Shown piece by piece: positions 35,401 through 53,257 of a DNA stretch of 64,000 nucleotides. Below the pieces are notes generated by a model, which worked only from the letters and a program-made list of their open reading frames with translations, had not been told where the DNA came from and ran no database searches. This stretch comes from Onchocerca volvulus (taxonomy: Eukaryota > Nematoda > Chromadorea > Rhabditida > Onchocercidae): positions 4,177,202 to 4,241,201 of the forward strand of contig HG738140.1 in assembly GCA_000499405.2 (NCBI GenBank). Reading direction: 5' to 3'. The translations under genes were made by a program, and so were the position numbers. Each line of letters starts with the position of its first letter. Position 1 is the first letter of the stretch.

Positions 35401-38400
35401 TGAAACTCCACAAATTTACATAATTTTAAGTATTCTTAATTCTTTTTCCTTATGATTCATTCCAATTTGAAAATTTCGACAAAATCAAAAAATACTTTCA
35501 TCAATCCATATCAACAACTTATCGAAAGCAGATAATACGAATTGAAACCATCAAAATGTTGGGCCCATAGATTGACAATCATAAAACTTTGATAATTGCG
35601 GTGAAAATTTTAGATTTAATTATTAATTTTCAGCACAAAAGTAATATTATAAATTAAAGTTTCAATACTGTAGATTCAAACTTTTTTGTATCAAGTTAAA
35701 GTTTTAAAAATTACAAAAAATTAATCAATATATTCAACTAACATTTCCATTCATATGTGAAAGAATTGCTTGTTCCTTTAGTAATGTTACAGCATTTCCG
35801 GTTGAAACAGCAAGAATATCCGAAACTGTTGACCATTTGATCATTTTAACCTATGAAATTTATTGAAATTTTAAAAATATGGAAAAAATTTAAAGACCAA
35901 ATAGATTTATACATTGAGTTTAAATAATTTACTCTTGAACCAATATTGACAGCTTCCTGTAAAATCCATTGCTTATCAAATTTTCCATCAGCTGTATGCT
36001 GATGTTTCCAATTTGCAATTTTACCATCTGCAGTTCCGCCTGATAAACAATCTGTAAATTTGCTTAAAATTCTCCAATTTTTCCAACAAGAATTGAAATT
36101 TTCAAACTTCTCAACAAAAACTGAAATTTTCAAAAAATACTAATTTAAACAAATTTCCAATCAACTAAAATTAGCCAATTTATATTGCAAAAAATCTTGA
36201 CAAATGATGATATTCGTTGTTAATATCATCGAACTATTGCTAGAATCGAAATTGCAGAAGATGAGAATAATTGACCTTTAACATTTGAGTATGACAAGCA
36301 AGTAATAGTATCTGTCGCATTGAAACCTTTCGTTTTTCGCAATGATATAGCTCCATTCTCATCATTTTTCAAATCCCAAATTCTGGACTTTTAAGCAATT
36401 ATTGATTTTTAACGATTAAAAACTTTTAAAAATTTTTGCTCCACAAAATAAAAAATTAATAAAAGTGGAAACTATGCAAACAGAGGAAAAATAATTTTAT
36501 TAAATTGTTTACTATCATTTCATACTTTCATTCAATTAAAATATTTTATTGACTTATAGCTTAAGATAAAGTTGAACAGATTCATCATGTAAGTTAATCT
36601 ATTGTTCCAAGTTGATATTTAGCTTACAAAAAAATGGACTACAGTAATTATTTAATTGTTTGAGTGATACCGTACCTTATTTCATTTTCACCATTACACA
36701 TAGCAAGCATATCAATCCCCATCATTATTATTTGAAAATTTGGCCATTTTCCATTTACTTTAACCTAAAATTAAATTTTGTAATATTGAAAAACTTTTGT
36801 AATAAATATGAATTATGATCTCGAAAATTTTAAAATATTAGTTCAATTTCAAAAACAAATCTAATCCAAATCGTTTCTTTAAATTTAAATTTAGTTTAGA
36901 TTTTTGAATTTTTTGCCAATTATGAATCATATGGTTCGAAACGATCACATGATTTAAAAGATTTTAAAATTTTACATATGGAATTTCATATTTTGCACAA
37001 TTTTTTTAAATAAAAAAATTGAAAAATGTAAAACATACACGAATTTTTTCTTCGACTTTATTATCATCGACCAATATAAATTGGTGAAGAAATAACTCTT
37101 GGCTTAAGGCTAATAGCAAAGTTTTCGTTTCAATATAAAATAGTTGTATTACTGCACTATCCAACTAAATACTAGTCATTTTAATTTTGTCAAAAAAAAA
37201 AAAAATAATAATTTAACCAATTTATAGGTTTTCTCTTTTTTTTTTGAAAAAGAAAACATAAGAATTTTTCAAAAGTTACAGAATTTAAATTTTAATTCCA
37301 AATTATGTCATACCCGATAAATCTCTCGAATTTCACCATTATGATGAAAAGTATGAATACCACCATTTGCACCACCGATAATAAAATATTCATTTGATTC
37401 TATCTTTTCCTGAATTTCACTTTTTTTCTTTTCTGGATAATATAAATTCATATATTTAAATTCTTTTGCAAAACTTTCTCTTCATTTTTTCCTTCTTTTT
37501 TTTTCAGATCAAATTTACATCTTTTAATTTATAAAAAATTGGAATGAATTGAAACAATTTATGTCAAGTTTAAGTTAATAGCAAGTAAATAATTCTTTAA
37601 GAAAATTGTTCTCCCTAATTTTTGCTGAATTTTAAAAACAATTTTTAAATTAAAGTTGAAAATATCAAATTTTATTACATCATTCGTTAATGATGCCAAT
37701 TTATCATTGAATTCGGCATTCACGTGCTTGGTGTTTTCATGTTCAAATGATTTGCTGAAAAAAAAATTTTTTTCTTTTTTTTTTTTTTTTTTTGGTCATA
37801 TCTAAACAAATTTTATTTGCTATATTTTTTGTTTGTTAAAATTTTGCTGGATGGAAATATTCGCAAGTTTTATTTAAATTTGATTTTAATTTCTTTCAAT
37901 TAACTTGCTAATTCAATTAAGTTTAATTAATTAATCAAACCAGCTATTGTTGATATGAATTGAAATGAACAACTTTACATATTTATCATCATTACATTTT
38001 TTTCTGATGACTAATGCAAAATTTTGTACAGTATCGAAATGGACATCATTATCAAATAAACAACTTAACAAAAATAGCAAATATGACCTTTTTTCCCAAA
38101 AAAAAATTTCAATTTATTATATGTCAATTATAAAGTCAAAACAGGTATTTCTATCAGATTGGGTTTATATTTAGTAAATTTTAAAAACAAAAGAAAAAAA
38201 AAAGAAAACCTTTCTGATTTCCATCGACAAATACAATTCGCTTCTTCATTAATCATTCCACTAACAACAATTTTTAGTTTTTCTCGTTTTTCATCATTTA
38301 AAATTCTCCATAGCGTTATATTACCATTCTGTTTTAAAATTTTGCCAAAATTATGATTAAATTTTTTTATTTTTATTCGTTTACTTGCTCATTTCAAAAT

Positions 38401-40413
38401 TAATTTATAGAATTGAATAATACAGCTTCAAGGAATAATATGATGAAAAATAAAAAAAAAAAAAATAATAAAATAAAGATCTGAATTTTGAAAATTTTTC
38501 ATCAAATACTTCTTATTTTTCTTCGAATTATTTCATTACCTTTTTAGTAATACATATTTTTAATTCAGTTAAACTCCATAACATACATTTGATCATTTCA
38601 TTATTTCGTACATTTTCATTAGGAAGTGAAAAATCTAAATTAGAATCTTGGTGATAACAATGATAATGATAAGGATAATAATAATATTGCTTGATAACAA
38701 TATTATTAACTATTTAATAAAAAGTACATGCAAATATGACGTTATGCTTTTGTTAGTTCAAAAAAATATGAATTTTAATTTTTGCTAAGCATGATTTAAA
38801 TAAAACATGCTATCACTAATAGTGATAAGCATTATCACTGACAATATTAATATGTATATTAGAATTTTTTTTTTTTTTTTTTTTTACCTTTATCATTTTG
38901 AACAAAACGGAATATAACGTCACCAGAATCCCAACTTGTTGCAATAATATCAATTACAGGATGCCAACATAAATACGTGATACGTGCATTCGCTTTACGT
39001 ATAGGTAAATAATCACTTTTGACGGCCTATGTTAGAAATATATATTTGAGTACTAAATATAAATATAAATTACTAAATGTTAATATGGTATATGTTTGTT
39101 AATTTACTAATTATAGTGCATAAATATCAAATATTAATATAATTCTAAACATGAAATATAATGCATATAATAATTAAAAACTGATATATTAAGTATATAA
39201 AAACAAAAAAAAATTGTTATTTTTGATTTTCGAGAAGATATAAACTTTAAAAATTTAATATTTTTTGAAATGTTAGATGTAAATATTTATTAAAATATAA
39301 ACATTTCTAGATATATTTTGGAAATTTTTCTTGTTTTTTCTCTAAATCTCTTCTAATTGAATAATATATGTTAGATTTTTTTTTCTTTCGGTTAAATAGA
39401 ATTTTCATTTTCTATTTGATTTTTGATAATTATTTGATGATTATGGTAATTTGATGTACTCAGAAAAAATGTTGTTATTGTTCATTCATCATTATCTATC
39501 AATCTATGAAGATCAAAGAATATGTGATAATTAAAATTCGATTAAATTAAATCTATGATGATGAAAGTATACATAATAATTAAAAAACTTGTTTTAAAGT
39601 TTCAGCAACTTTTTAAATGCCATAACTTATTCATACTAATAATTTAAATATTTTCATTTTTATACTCCTTTAATTATTTGAACATTTTTTTATCCTCAAT
39701 TTTTATTATGAAAATAAATTAGCAAATTTAATCTTCGACTAAAGCATAGGATAATATTAATTCGAAGAGAATTAAATATTTGAAAATTTTAATAACTATA
39801 AAATAAGTATAATTATAATTTATGAAATTGTATATAATTAATTCCTAATTAGTATTAAAATATTGATATAAGATTAAATAACTTCTGCAAAAATCTGGCA
39901 TTCAAATTTATCCATTTTATTACTTTACACATTTATTATCTACTATTTACTGTTGTTTGGGATTTTATACATGTAATATAATTTAATTCCCATTTTCAAT
40001 TTAATCATATAAATTCATGTTTTAATTTATATTTCTGATTTATATTTCCATTTTTTGCTTTTAATTCTCGACATAATAGGTATTAATTAATATTGTTATT
40101 ACCATTCGATACTACTTATTGCTATATTAAATTTTGCATATGCAATAATACTGCTTATTGTTATGGTAAATTTTGCATCTACAATATCGATTACTAGACA
40201 AATAAGCTATTTACTTACTTGATGCGTGAAAAAATTAATTTCACTTCCAATATTTGAATGATATGTTGTTAGAGCAAGTAATCCACTTGTTGGATGCCAT
40301 TCCATTAATTCATGTTGTATTTCACGAGTACCGTTATCATTCTTATCAGTATTATCATTACTATTGCCATTTTTTCTATTATTATTAATTTTCTCTTCCA
40401 CTAATACTGGCAT
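25371..40413 (-). CDS. IFT140: Intraflagellar transport protein IFT140 (IFT-A core subunit)
   Basis: IFT140 (C. elegans che-11) is a core subunit of IFT-A, which drives retrograde transport and membrane-protein entry in cilia. Thirty-four phase-consistent exons give 1479 codons, close to the usual length of about 1460. Exon boundaries (- strand): 40413-40219, 39026-38888, 38634-38540, 38328-38210, 37754-37679, 37409-37314, 37164-37039, 36764-36676, 36382-36276, 36039-35933, 35850-35743, 35332-35192, 34100-33951, 33754-33627, 33515-33383, 33034-32886, 32786-32666, 32228-32097, 31968-31855, 31697-31621, 31477-31297, 31186-31103, 31003-30897, 30800-30705, 29346-29214, 28763-28620, 28380-28252, 28068-27886, 27717-27636, 27379-27258, 26814-26602, 26164-25989, 25874-25733, 25616-25371. 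Residues 1 to about 737 form WD40 propellers ([20 protein letters not shown]). The rest is a TPR-like solenoid with family-specific blocks [35 protein letters not shown] and [20 protein letters not shown]. The donor after exon 19 reads AT instead of GT. In sensory cilia of a nematode it would act in ciliated neurons. Confidence 0.93.
29690..30120 (+). mobile_element. Helitron-derived tail inserted in an IFT140 intron
   Basis: The block lies in the 1.36-kb intron between exons 24 and 25. It shares ordered segments with the Helitron tails at 2.0-2.28 kb (+) and 58.7-59.0 kb (-), such as AGCCGAA(A/G)GATG, ATTATTGTAAACAAAGA and CCGCCAAAACATTCCAATTC. No helicase coding remains. A (CAACAA)n run lies just left at about 29.48 kb. 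Confidence 0.6.
30018..30428 (+). other. Unrecognised 136-codon reading frame inside an IFT140 intron
   Basis: This open frame on the strand opposite IFT140 begins inside the Helitron-like tail and runs on beyond it. The product would be polar, with several Asn, Ser and Gln residues and no evident signal peptide or membrane segment. I do not recognise a family. The part after 30.12 kb has no match that I can see elsewhere in the window. It may be transposon cargo or chance. Confidence 0.2.
32398..32441. repeat. (AT)n microsatellite in an IFT140 intron
   Basis: An uninterrupted run of about 20 AT dinucleotides lies between exons 17 and 18. Confidence 0.95.
34160..35100. mobile_element. Insertion in IFT140 intron 12 with a degenerate CAACTCAATT tract
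   Basis: Intron 12 is about 1.1 kb, longer than most of the others. Its middle differs in composition from the flanking introns. An AATAAAGG signal lies at about 34.55 kb. From 34.59 to 34.81 kb runs a degenerate repeat of CAACTCAATTCAA-like units. The right part contains repeated AGTACTT words (about 34.965-35.01 kb). The composition and polyadenylation-like signal suggest a retroelement remnant or LTR, but no coding or paired ends were found. The 88-codon frame at 34591-34857 is a translation of the repeat. Confidence 0.4.
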
Positions 40414-40441
40414 TGTATTTTAATTTTTCTTTTTTCTCTGT

Positions 40442-40445
40442 CCTG
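40442..40445 (-). promoter_or_regulatory. Splice acceptor just upstream of the IFT140 start
   Basis: A pyrimidine-rich tract ending in TTTACAG lies about 30 bases before the ATG at 40413. It could be a spliced-leader trans-splice site or the 3' end of a 5' UTR intron. The latter would place the promoter farther upstream, compatible with the X-box near 41.4 kb. Confidence 0.55.
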
Positions 40446-41319
40446 TAAATAAAAAAAAAAAGAAAAACAAAGAAAAAGCAAATAAACAAATTAAAATTAT
40501 AATCGAATTAATAAACATATCAGTAATTAGGAGTAATTATGAACAAATAATTATAAACAAACAATTATAAATAAATTAATAAACAAAAATTTTCGTTTTC
40601 CATAATTTTTCGGATAATATTAACCAAATAATTAATTTCCAGAAATCTAAACTATTGCATTTCGTAATATAGCATTGATAATTAATTAAGTAATTAATTT
40701 CCGGAAATTTAACTATCCCATTCATAGTTTAGCATCGATAATTTTGCATAGGAATATTATTATTATATTTACATACAGGAATATTATATAATGGCCAATA
40801 TTCCTGGTAGCTTTTTGGGGAAATATTTGATTTAATAATTTTAAATTCTATTATTCTCTGATCTCTTCGAATATTTCAGTCTCAGTCTAATAATTTATTT
40901 TATATTGCAAAAATTTAAATCTTAAACCAAACTAAACTTGAAAAATCAAATTCCTATTTGCTAAATTAAATGAATTATTTGAATGCTTTATGATATGAAA
41001 ATATTAACAAAATTGCAGAATTTTATCATGCAATATCACATAACATTATTCGAAAAATCTATTCAAATATGATTACATTCTTAAGAACTTTTCCTAAAAC
41101 TAGATATTTTATAATTATAAAATTATAGCATTAAAAAGTATTCTCGAATATTCAGATAAATGATTACTTATTAAAAATTTAAAATTTTATTTTTGCAAAA
41201 TTAACTCGTATCTAAACGAAAAAGTGCATTGCTACAAGGAAAAAAAAACGAATTTAAAAGTACGAAAATAATTGAAAAAAAAATGACAAAAGTTGAGTTA
41301 GGGAATTTAGCTTATTCCA

Positions 41320-41333
41320 ATTACCACAGCAAC
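41320..41333 (+). promoter_or_regulatory. Second X-box-like motif
   Basis: ATTACCACAGCAAC matches the same X-box pattern except for C in place of the central T. It lies 58 bp from the full match, in the opposite orientation. Confidence 0.35.
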
Positions 41334-41391
41334 TAATTAAACATATCCTGAGTGATATATTCCAACAAAATATCACATGGCATTTTTTCAT

Positions 41392-41405
41392 GTTGCTATG
41401 GTTAC
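41392..41405 (-). promoter_or_regulatory. X-box (RFX/DAF-19 site) upstream of IFT140
   Basis: On the - strand the site reads GTAACCATAGCAAC, which fits the nematode X-box pattern RTHNYYATRRNRAC at every position. RFX factors (DAF-19) drive ciliary genes, including che-11, through such sites. It lies about 980 bp upstream of the IFT140 ATG, farther than the roughly 100 bp typical in C. elegans. An upstream exon or trans-splicing outron could explain the distance. Confidence 0.6.
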
Positions 41406-42283
41406 TGAGAATTACATTTATCAATATTCTAATTAAATTTTAATTCAAAAAGAATGTTATTAGAATTTTTGAAATTGCTTTTTAACAGCTTTAACTAATT
41501 CACAAAATAAGCATTCGAATAGCGCTAATGAAAAATTAAGGAATCAACTTTAATATAAGATTAATTTTTAAATTAGTATTTCAGAATTGCATATGGTGGA
41601 CGCGTTATTTACTGAGGCGTAATTGAATTTAATGCTGTAATTGTGGGAAAAATAAGTCATTGTTTGGGCATGTTTGAATTTCTTTTTGTTTTGAATTTAG
41701 GGTGTGCCGAATTGTTTTAAGTTCTGAAAAATTGAAATATGTAAATTTTCTGAATGAAAGGGAATTAATAAAATGGTAAAAAAAAGGAAAAAGTAGGTAG
41801 AACCAGAGATTTTTTTTCGTTTTGATTTTTTATTCTCTAGTACAATACTTTTTTGCTTAATTCTGTGTTTTTTGAATTAATTGATTTGAATTTAACATTA
41901 GATTGTAAAATTGTAAAATGTGAAATTTAAAATGCATAACGAAATAACAAGCAAGTGATAATCATCTTTTCCCATTTTAACCTGCATTTGCAGTTTTTTA
42001 CAGGATTTTTGAAGTTCAACCAGTGCAAATGAATTTTTAGGATTCTTAATGCTGAATTTAATTAATTAATCAGTCAATATCTAGGAATCAAATTGCAATA
42101 ATTCATTTCACGAGATTCGTAAACTCTGATTCGAACACCATTTCCATTGTAGTTTAAATAAATTTTTAAAACTGAATCTAAACAACTGAGCAATTCAACT
42201 TGTAGATTTTTGAAGTTTCGATTTCAGCAATTAACTTGATTCGCGAGATTTGTAAGTTTAAATTTAAGTGCTTAGTTTAATTT

Positions 42284-42287
42284 ACAG
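42284..42287 (+). promoter_or_regulatory. Splice acceptor upstream of mrpl-37 (probable trans-splice site)
   Basis: A TTTACAG sequence ends at 42287, 45 bases before the mrpl-37 ATG. No upstream coding exon was found, which favours spliced-leader addition. Confidence 0.5.
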
Positions 42288-42332
42288 ACTTCGTTTCTGG
42301 ATGTGCACATTGAATCTGGTGAAGTTTGCGCA

Positions 42333-45300
42333 ATGGTATTCCGGAAATTCAAGCCGCAGAAACAGTGGGGAAAGATGGATACACGAATATTTAAAAATAT
42401 CCTGGCAGCAAGGAATAAACGGAAAATGCCACGACTTATAATTTCTCCAGCTGTAGAGGTAAACGGATTTTTTTCAATCAGCATGGAATGTGGTTTCTCA
42501 ATTTAATTTAAAATTTAAGTGATTCTGTCCTTTTTTCTTATTGTTTATATTTGTTTAATAAAAAGGAAATTAGCTAGATAAAATCTTTTCCTTTTTCGCT
42601 AATTTTCTTTCTAAATTTTACGGTATATGTATATATTCTTTTTTATCAACCATAACAACAGAAAAAAAGAATAAGTAATTGTTGACCTTGCATAAGCTTC
42701 TTTTTTTCTTTTCTTTTTTTTTTTTTTTTTTTTTTTGCAATAACTATTAAATCAAAGGAAATGAGAAAAATCTTACGTTTTGAAAGCTGACTTTTTTTTT
42801 TTAGTAGTTGTAATGGTTTTGATATTTGATCTAAATATCATAATTCGCTTTGAGGATAACTTTTGAAAATGATTCATGAGCAATCCTCCTTCGAGATTTA
42901 TTTTTAATAAATATAGTGTTATAATCAGAATTTCAGGAAGCAGGAATCAAAATATATGATCCCAATCGTCTGAACTTTTTTACAACAGAAGCACGAGAAT
43001 TGCCAGTTGTCCCTCATCCGGCCCATAGAATACCACAACTTGATGTAAAAATTTTCATTTCTTTCCTAATCTATTATTAAAATTACTGGGTAGTCAAAAA
43101 CAAATATACTTTTTGAAGATTTCGGATTCTCGAATATTTTATAATATATCAAATCGTCAACTATGTAGGCTTTAGGAACATCCGCTCTACAAATCGATTG
43201 AGTGTTCTCTTTTCGATGGTACTGTAGCATTTACTGATGGAATCGACCAGGCATGCGCTCTTTCGAAAGCAGTCAAAAGGATTGGTTTTCCGGAAGCGGT
43301 TTCAAATTTGGTACGTTTATAAATTTAGTGGTTAGATTTATAAATATTATATGTTCGGTTACAAATCTCGTTCCTAGATTAAATAATGACTGCAACTTTA
43401 TTATAATAATCCTCTGTGATACCATATTCAGCATTTCACTAATCATTTTAGGCTTCTAAAATACCCTTACCTGAATGTTTCGAAGATCATCTGAGTGACT
43501 GTATAATGCATGGAGAGCGATATGATCCAACATTGGAAAAATTGCCACGTCTTTTTGATCCCGTCATTTTTTGGGCAAATTATTTTCCTTATCGTGTACA
43601 CGGTACTCCGATGTTAACAAGAGGGTACGTTTTGTTTCAGCTATAATCAAAATTCTTTAGAATTTTTCTTTTCCTTTTCAGTACAAAAATTATCAAAAAT
43701 TGCTAATCTACATTTAAACTGCTTCAGCTCTATTCTTCATCTATTATGAGATGATTTTAAAAGGATTTGTTATAATACTTCAGGAAAATAATTTTGGATA
43801 ATCTATTTCGCACTGCACATCTTATGGCTTTGCAACATTCACAGTTATTAAATCTTAGGTATGTTATGGTAGAATTCAACAATTTGTTTTTCTGTTACTT
43901 GATTATTTCGAGAATATTCATGCAATAGGATGATTTTAAAAGAATTTATTTAAAGTTTGCATGGAAAATAAATTCAGATAAAGTCAGAACGTTATTTATT
44001 GTTTTATATCGTAGTGTAACTTACCAAAAGTCGGTTAAATAGATTTTGTGTATTTGGAGACATTAAATTAGTTTAGGTATGATCGTGATGAACCATTAAG
44101 TGCCATTTTACAAGTTGACACTGGAGAAAATGAAAAAATTCCATTCGTTCTCCGTTTAGAACCTCATATCATTGTTCAGTGTCCAGAACCCATTAGACCA
44201 TGGACGAAAGCTGTTGGGTAATTTTTATCATAGTTTTTGGTTCTTTTATATTTAGCTAAATTAAATTAGCTAGAAAGAATTTTAAACTAATTTTGATTCA
44301 GCTCGAAAACTTGTACATGTTTTGAAAAACAAATCTCTTCTGCAATGTCTGGCAGAAAGGAGATACGCTTTCTAATTTGGACAATCTTTTTTTCATTTTG
44401 TATTCGAAATGCTTCAGAAACTATTTTTTAAGAAGCGCAAATTTTATGGGAAAGACAACTTTTAATTTTATTTATAGATTTCCAAATTAATTTCTTTCAT
44501 TTATAGATTAACTAATATACGGGTACCGGATACAGCGCCAATCAATCCTCGAATCGATCTCACTTCGGATCACATCTATAACGATAGCGTGGTACTACCA
44601 CGAGCAAAGGAGAATCTTTTTATTGATACGGTATTATGGTGTCATGAGCAAAATCAAAAATATCCTTGGACAGTGTAAGTTATATCGACGTCTATAGATC
44701 ATTTATTTGATCTTATCAACCATCTTAACTAATATTTGGTAATGAATAATAATTCGCAGCTAACATTCACCTTTAATTGTAATTTTATCGGCGGTATGCT
44801 ATGTTTTATGATAAGCATGTATTAATTGTGATTAGGAATAAGTAACCTATAGAATGAAACTAGATATGTATTCCTCACTTTTTTAAATTTTTTTTTTTAT
44901 TTTTGCTACAATGATAAATGGGATATGCCTGCAGCGGCAAGTGAGATACTGGTAAGTATGAGTTATCGTTCGATTTTGATGAAGATAAGCTATACTTGCA
45001 TAGTTTCAAATTTTAAATTTCATGTAAAACATTTGCAATGCAAAAAGCTTTAATTTATTAATCTATTGAACGTTAAATAATACTTTCTTAATGGGCATCT
45101 ACACCAATACACTAATATTTGACACCAATATATTTTTCTAGCGAACAGTTAGGTGCTAAAGCGATAATGGTATGTTTTGGGGCAGCAGTCGCACAAGCTA
45201 CACGACTAGGCCAATCCGATTTTGATGATCTCGAAAATCAGCCAGTTGTTACACGTACTGTGCAATTTGTCAATGGTCGATTGGATTTAGTGGTGTTCCA

Positions 45301-45607
45301 ATTGAATACACTCGATTTAGGGTCTAATAGTCGATGCAAAAATATTGTTTGGATTGAGCCAGGTAAAATAATCAGTTTTTGTTAAATGTGTTTTCTTTCA
45401 ATTGATATTTTGTTGAATACATATTTTTAAATTCAAGTGCCTCGAAAAAAAATGAATTTTGTCATTCTTAAAAATAAAGAGTAATCGATTTTTTTTTCAG
45501 GTCTTCAGTTGTATAAGTCTGGGAAGTTTACGGAAAATCTCGATGTAGTAAAAGATTTAAACGTTGATACTTTCAGAAAATTTATGGCTTTGTTATTGGT
45601 GAGATGA
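42333..45607 (+). CDS. mrpl-37: Mitochondrial large ribosomal subunit protein mL37
   Basis: mL37 is a mitochondrion-specific protein of the large mitoribosomal subunit. Nine exons with agreeing phases give 417 aa (human protein about 423): 42333-42458, 42937-43044, 43176-43310, 43452-43624, 43784-43858, 44077-44217, 44507-44674, 45142-45362 and 45501-45607. The N-terminal 35 residues are rich in Lys and Arg with almost no acidic residues, as expected for mitochondrial import. Family blocks follow: EHPLYKS near residue 79, PINPRIDL in the middle, and the C-terminal LVVFQLNTLDL, KNIVWIEPG and DTFRKFMALLL. A splice acceptor (TTTACAG) ends at 42287, just upstream. An out-of-frame ATG at 42301 precedes the start. 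The gene is followed 0.87 kb later by the geranylgeranyltransferase gene on the same strand. Confidence 0.9.
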
Positions 45608-46459
45608 TAACTAAGAAATTGTAAAATACACTCATGTGATAAAAATAAATATTTTGTTGTAATCTATAAATTTTTGTTTCACAAAAGATCGTAGATTATA
45701 GATTTTTGTCATTATATGGTAATCTTTACCGTTAATATATATTTTTTATGACTTTGCATCATCATATTTCGGTGAGTTGATCGTAACTTTCTTTACTTGC
45801 ACGTATTTCACGTTAATTTTACGTGATTATTGTATATTTTTTTCCAGTTTACGTTGGATGAAAATATACAAGCTAATTCTTAAGTTCTGCGTAATGCTTT
45901 CGTACTTTCGGTTCAGTTAATCAAAATATTAGTTTCCTTTCTTATTTCGCAATTTTTTTTTTTTTTTTTTTGAGGAATGGATTTTTGTCCAGTTGATCGA
46001 AATAGTTTTTTTTTAGTTTTTTTATATATTAATTAAGATAATGGGAAGTATGATGAACGAATTTTCCTGATTTAACAAAAATGGAGGTTAGAGAACATTG
46101 CATTATCCCATTGACTATAAAAAAATAAATTGTTAAGTGTATCCGAACATATGAATTTTGATAGAATTAATCGATTGCAACGATTGATGATAGTTATATA
46201 GTCATCGATGAGATAAAATTGAATCATAAGAGGAGTTTTTACATCAAAAAGAAAAAAAAAACTATGTATAAAATGGGATGATTTTTGGTGTTTGATTTTT
46301 TTTTTGGATGTTTAGATGATTAAATATTGAAGGATATCTAATTTCTTTGTTTTTAAATACAACGATGTATTCTTTTTTGGGTTTGACTTTTGAAATTCAA
46401 TCATTATCTTATAAAGATTAGTATTTACGAAGTTATTTTATGTAGCTCTTTTTTTTCAG
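45608..46459 (+). promoter_or_regulatory. Intercistronic region ending in a strong splice acceptor
   Basis: This region holds AATAAA-like signals near 45.645 kb, several T-rich runs and a TTTTTTTTCAG acceptor ending at 46459, 17 bases before the next ATG. The layout would suit trans-splicing of the downstream gene, possibly within an operon. The 0.85-kb gap is long for an operon, so a separate promoter is also possible. No coding sequence is seen. Confidence 0.5.
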
Positions 46460-46476
46460 TTTTACGAAGTTTGTTT

Positions 46477-53257
<6,781 letters not shown>

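Larger units (their letters stand above)
40446..42286. other. Divergent intergenic region between IFT140 and mrpl-37
   Basis: About 1.85 kb of AT-rich sequence separates two divergently transcribed genes. No coding sequence is seen. Apart from the two X-box-like sites near 41.3-41.4 kb and the splice acceptors at both ends, it shows only A/T runs. Confidence 0.6.
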
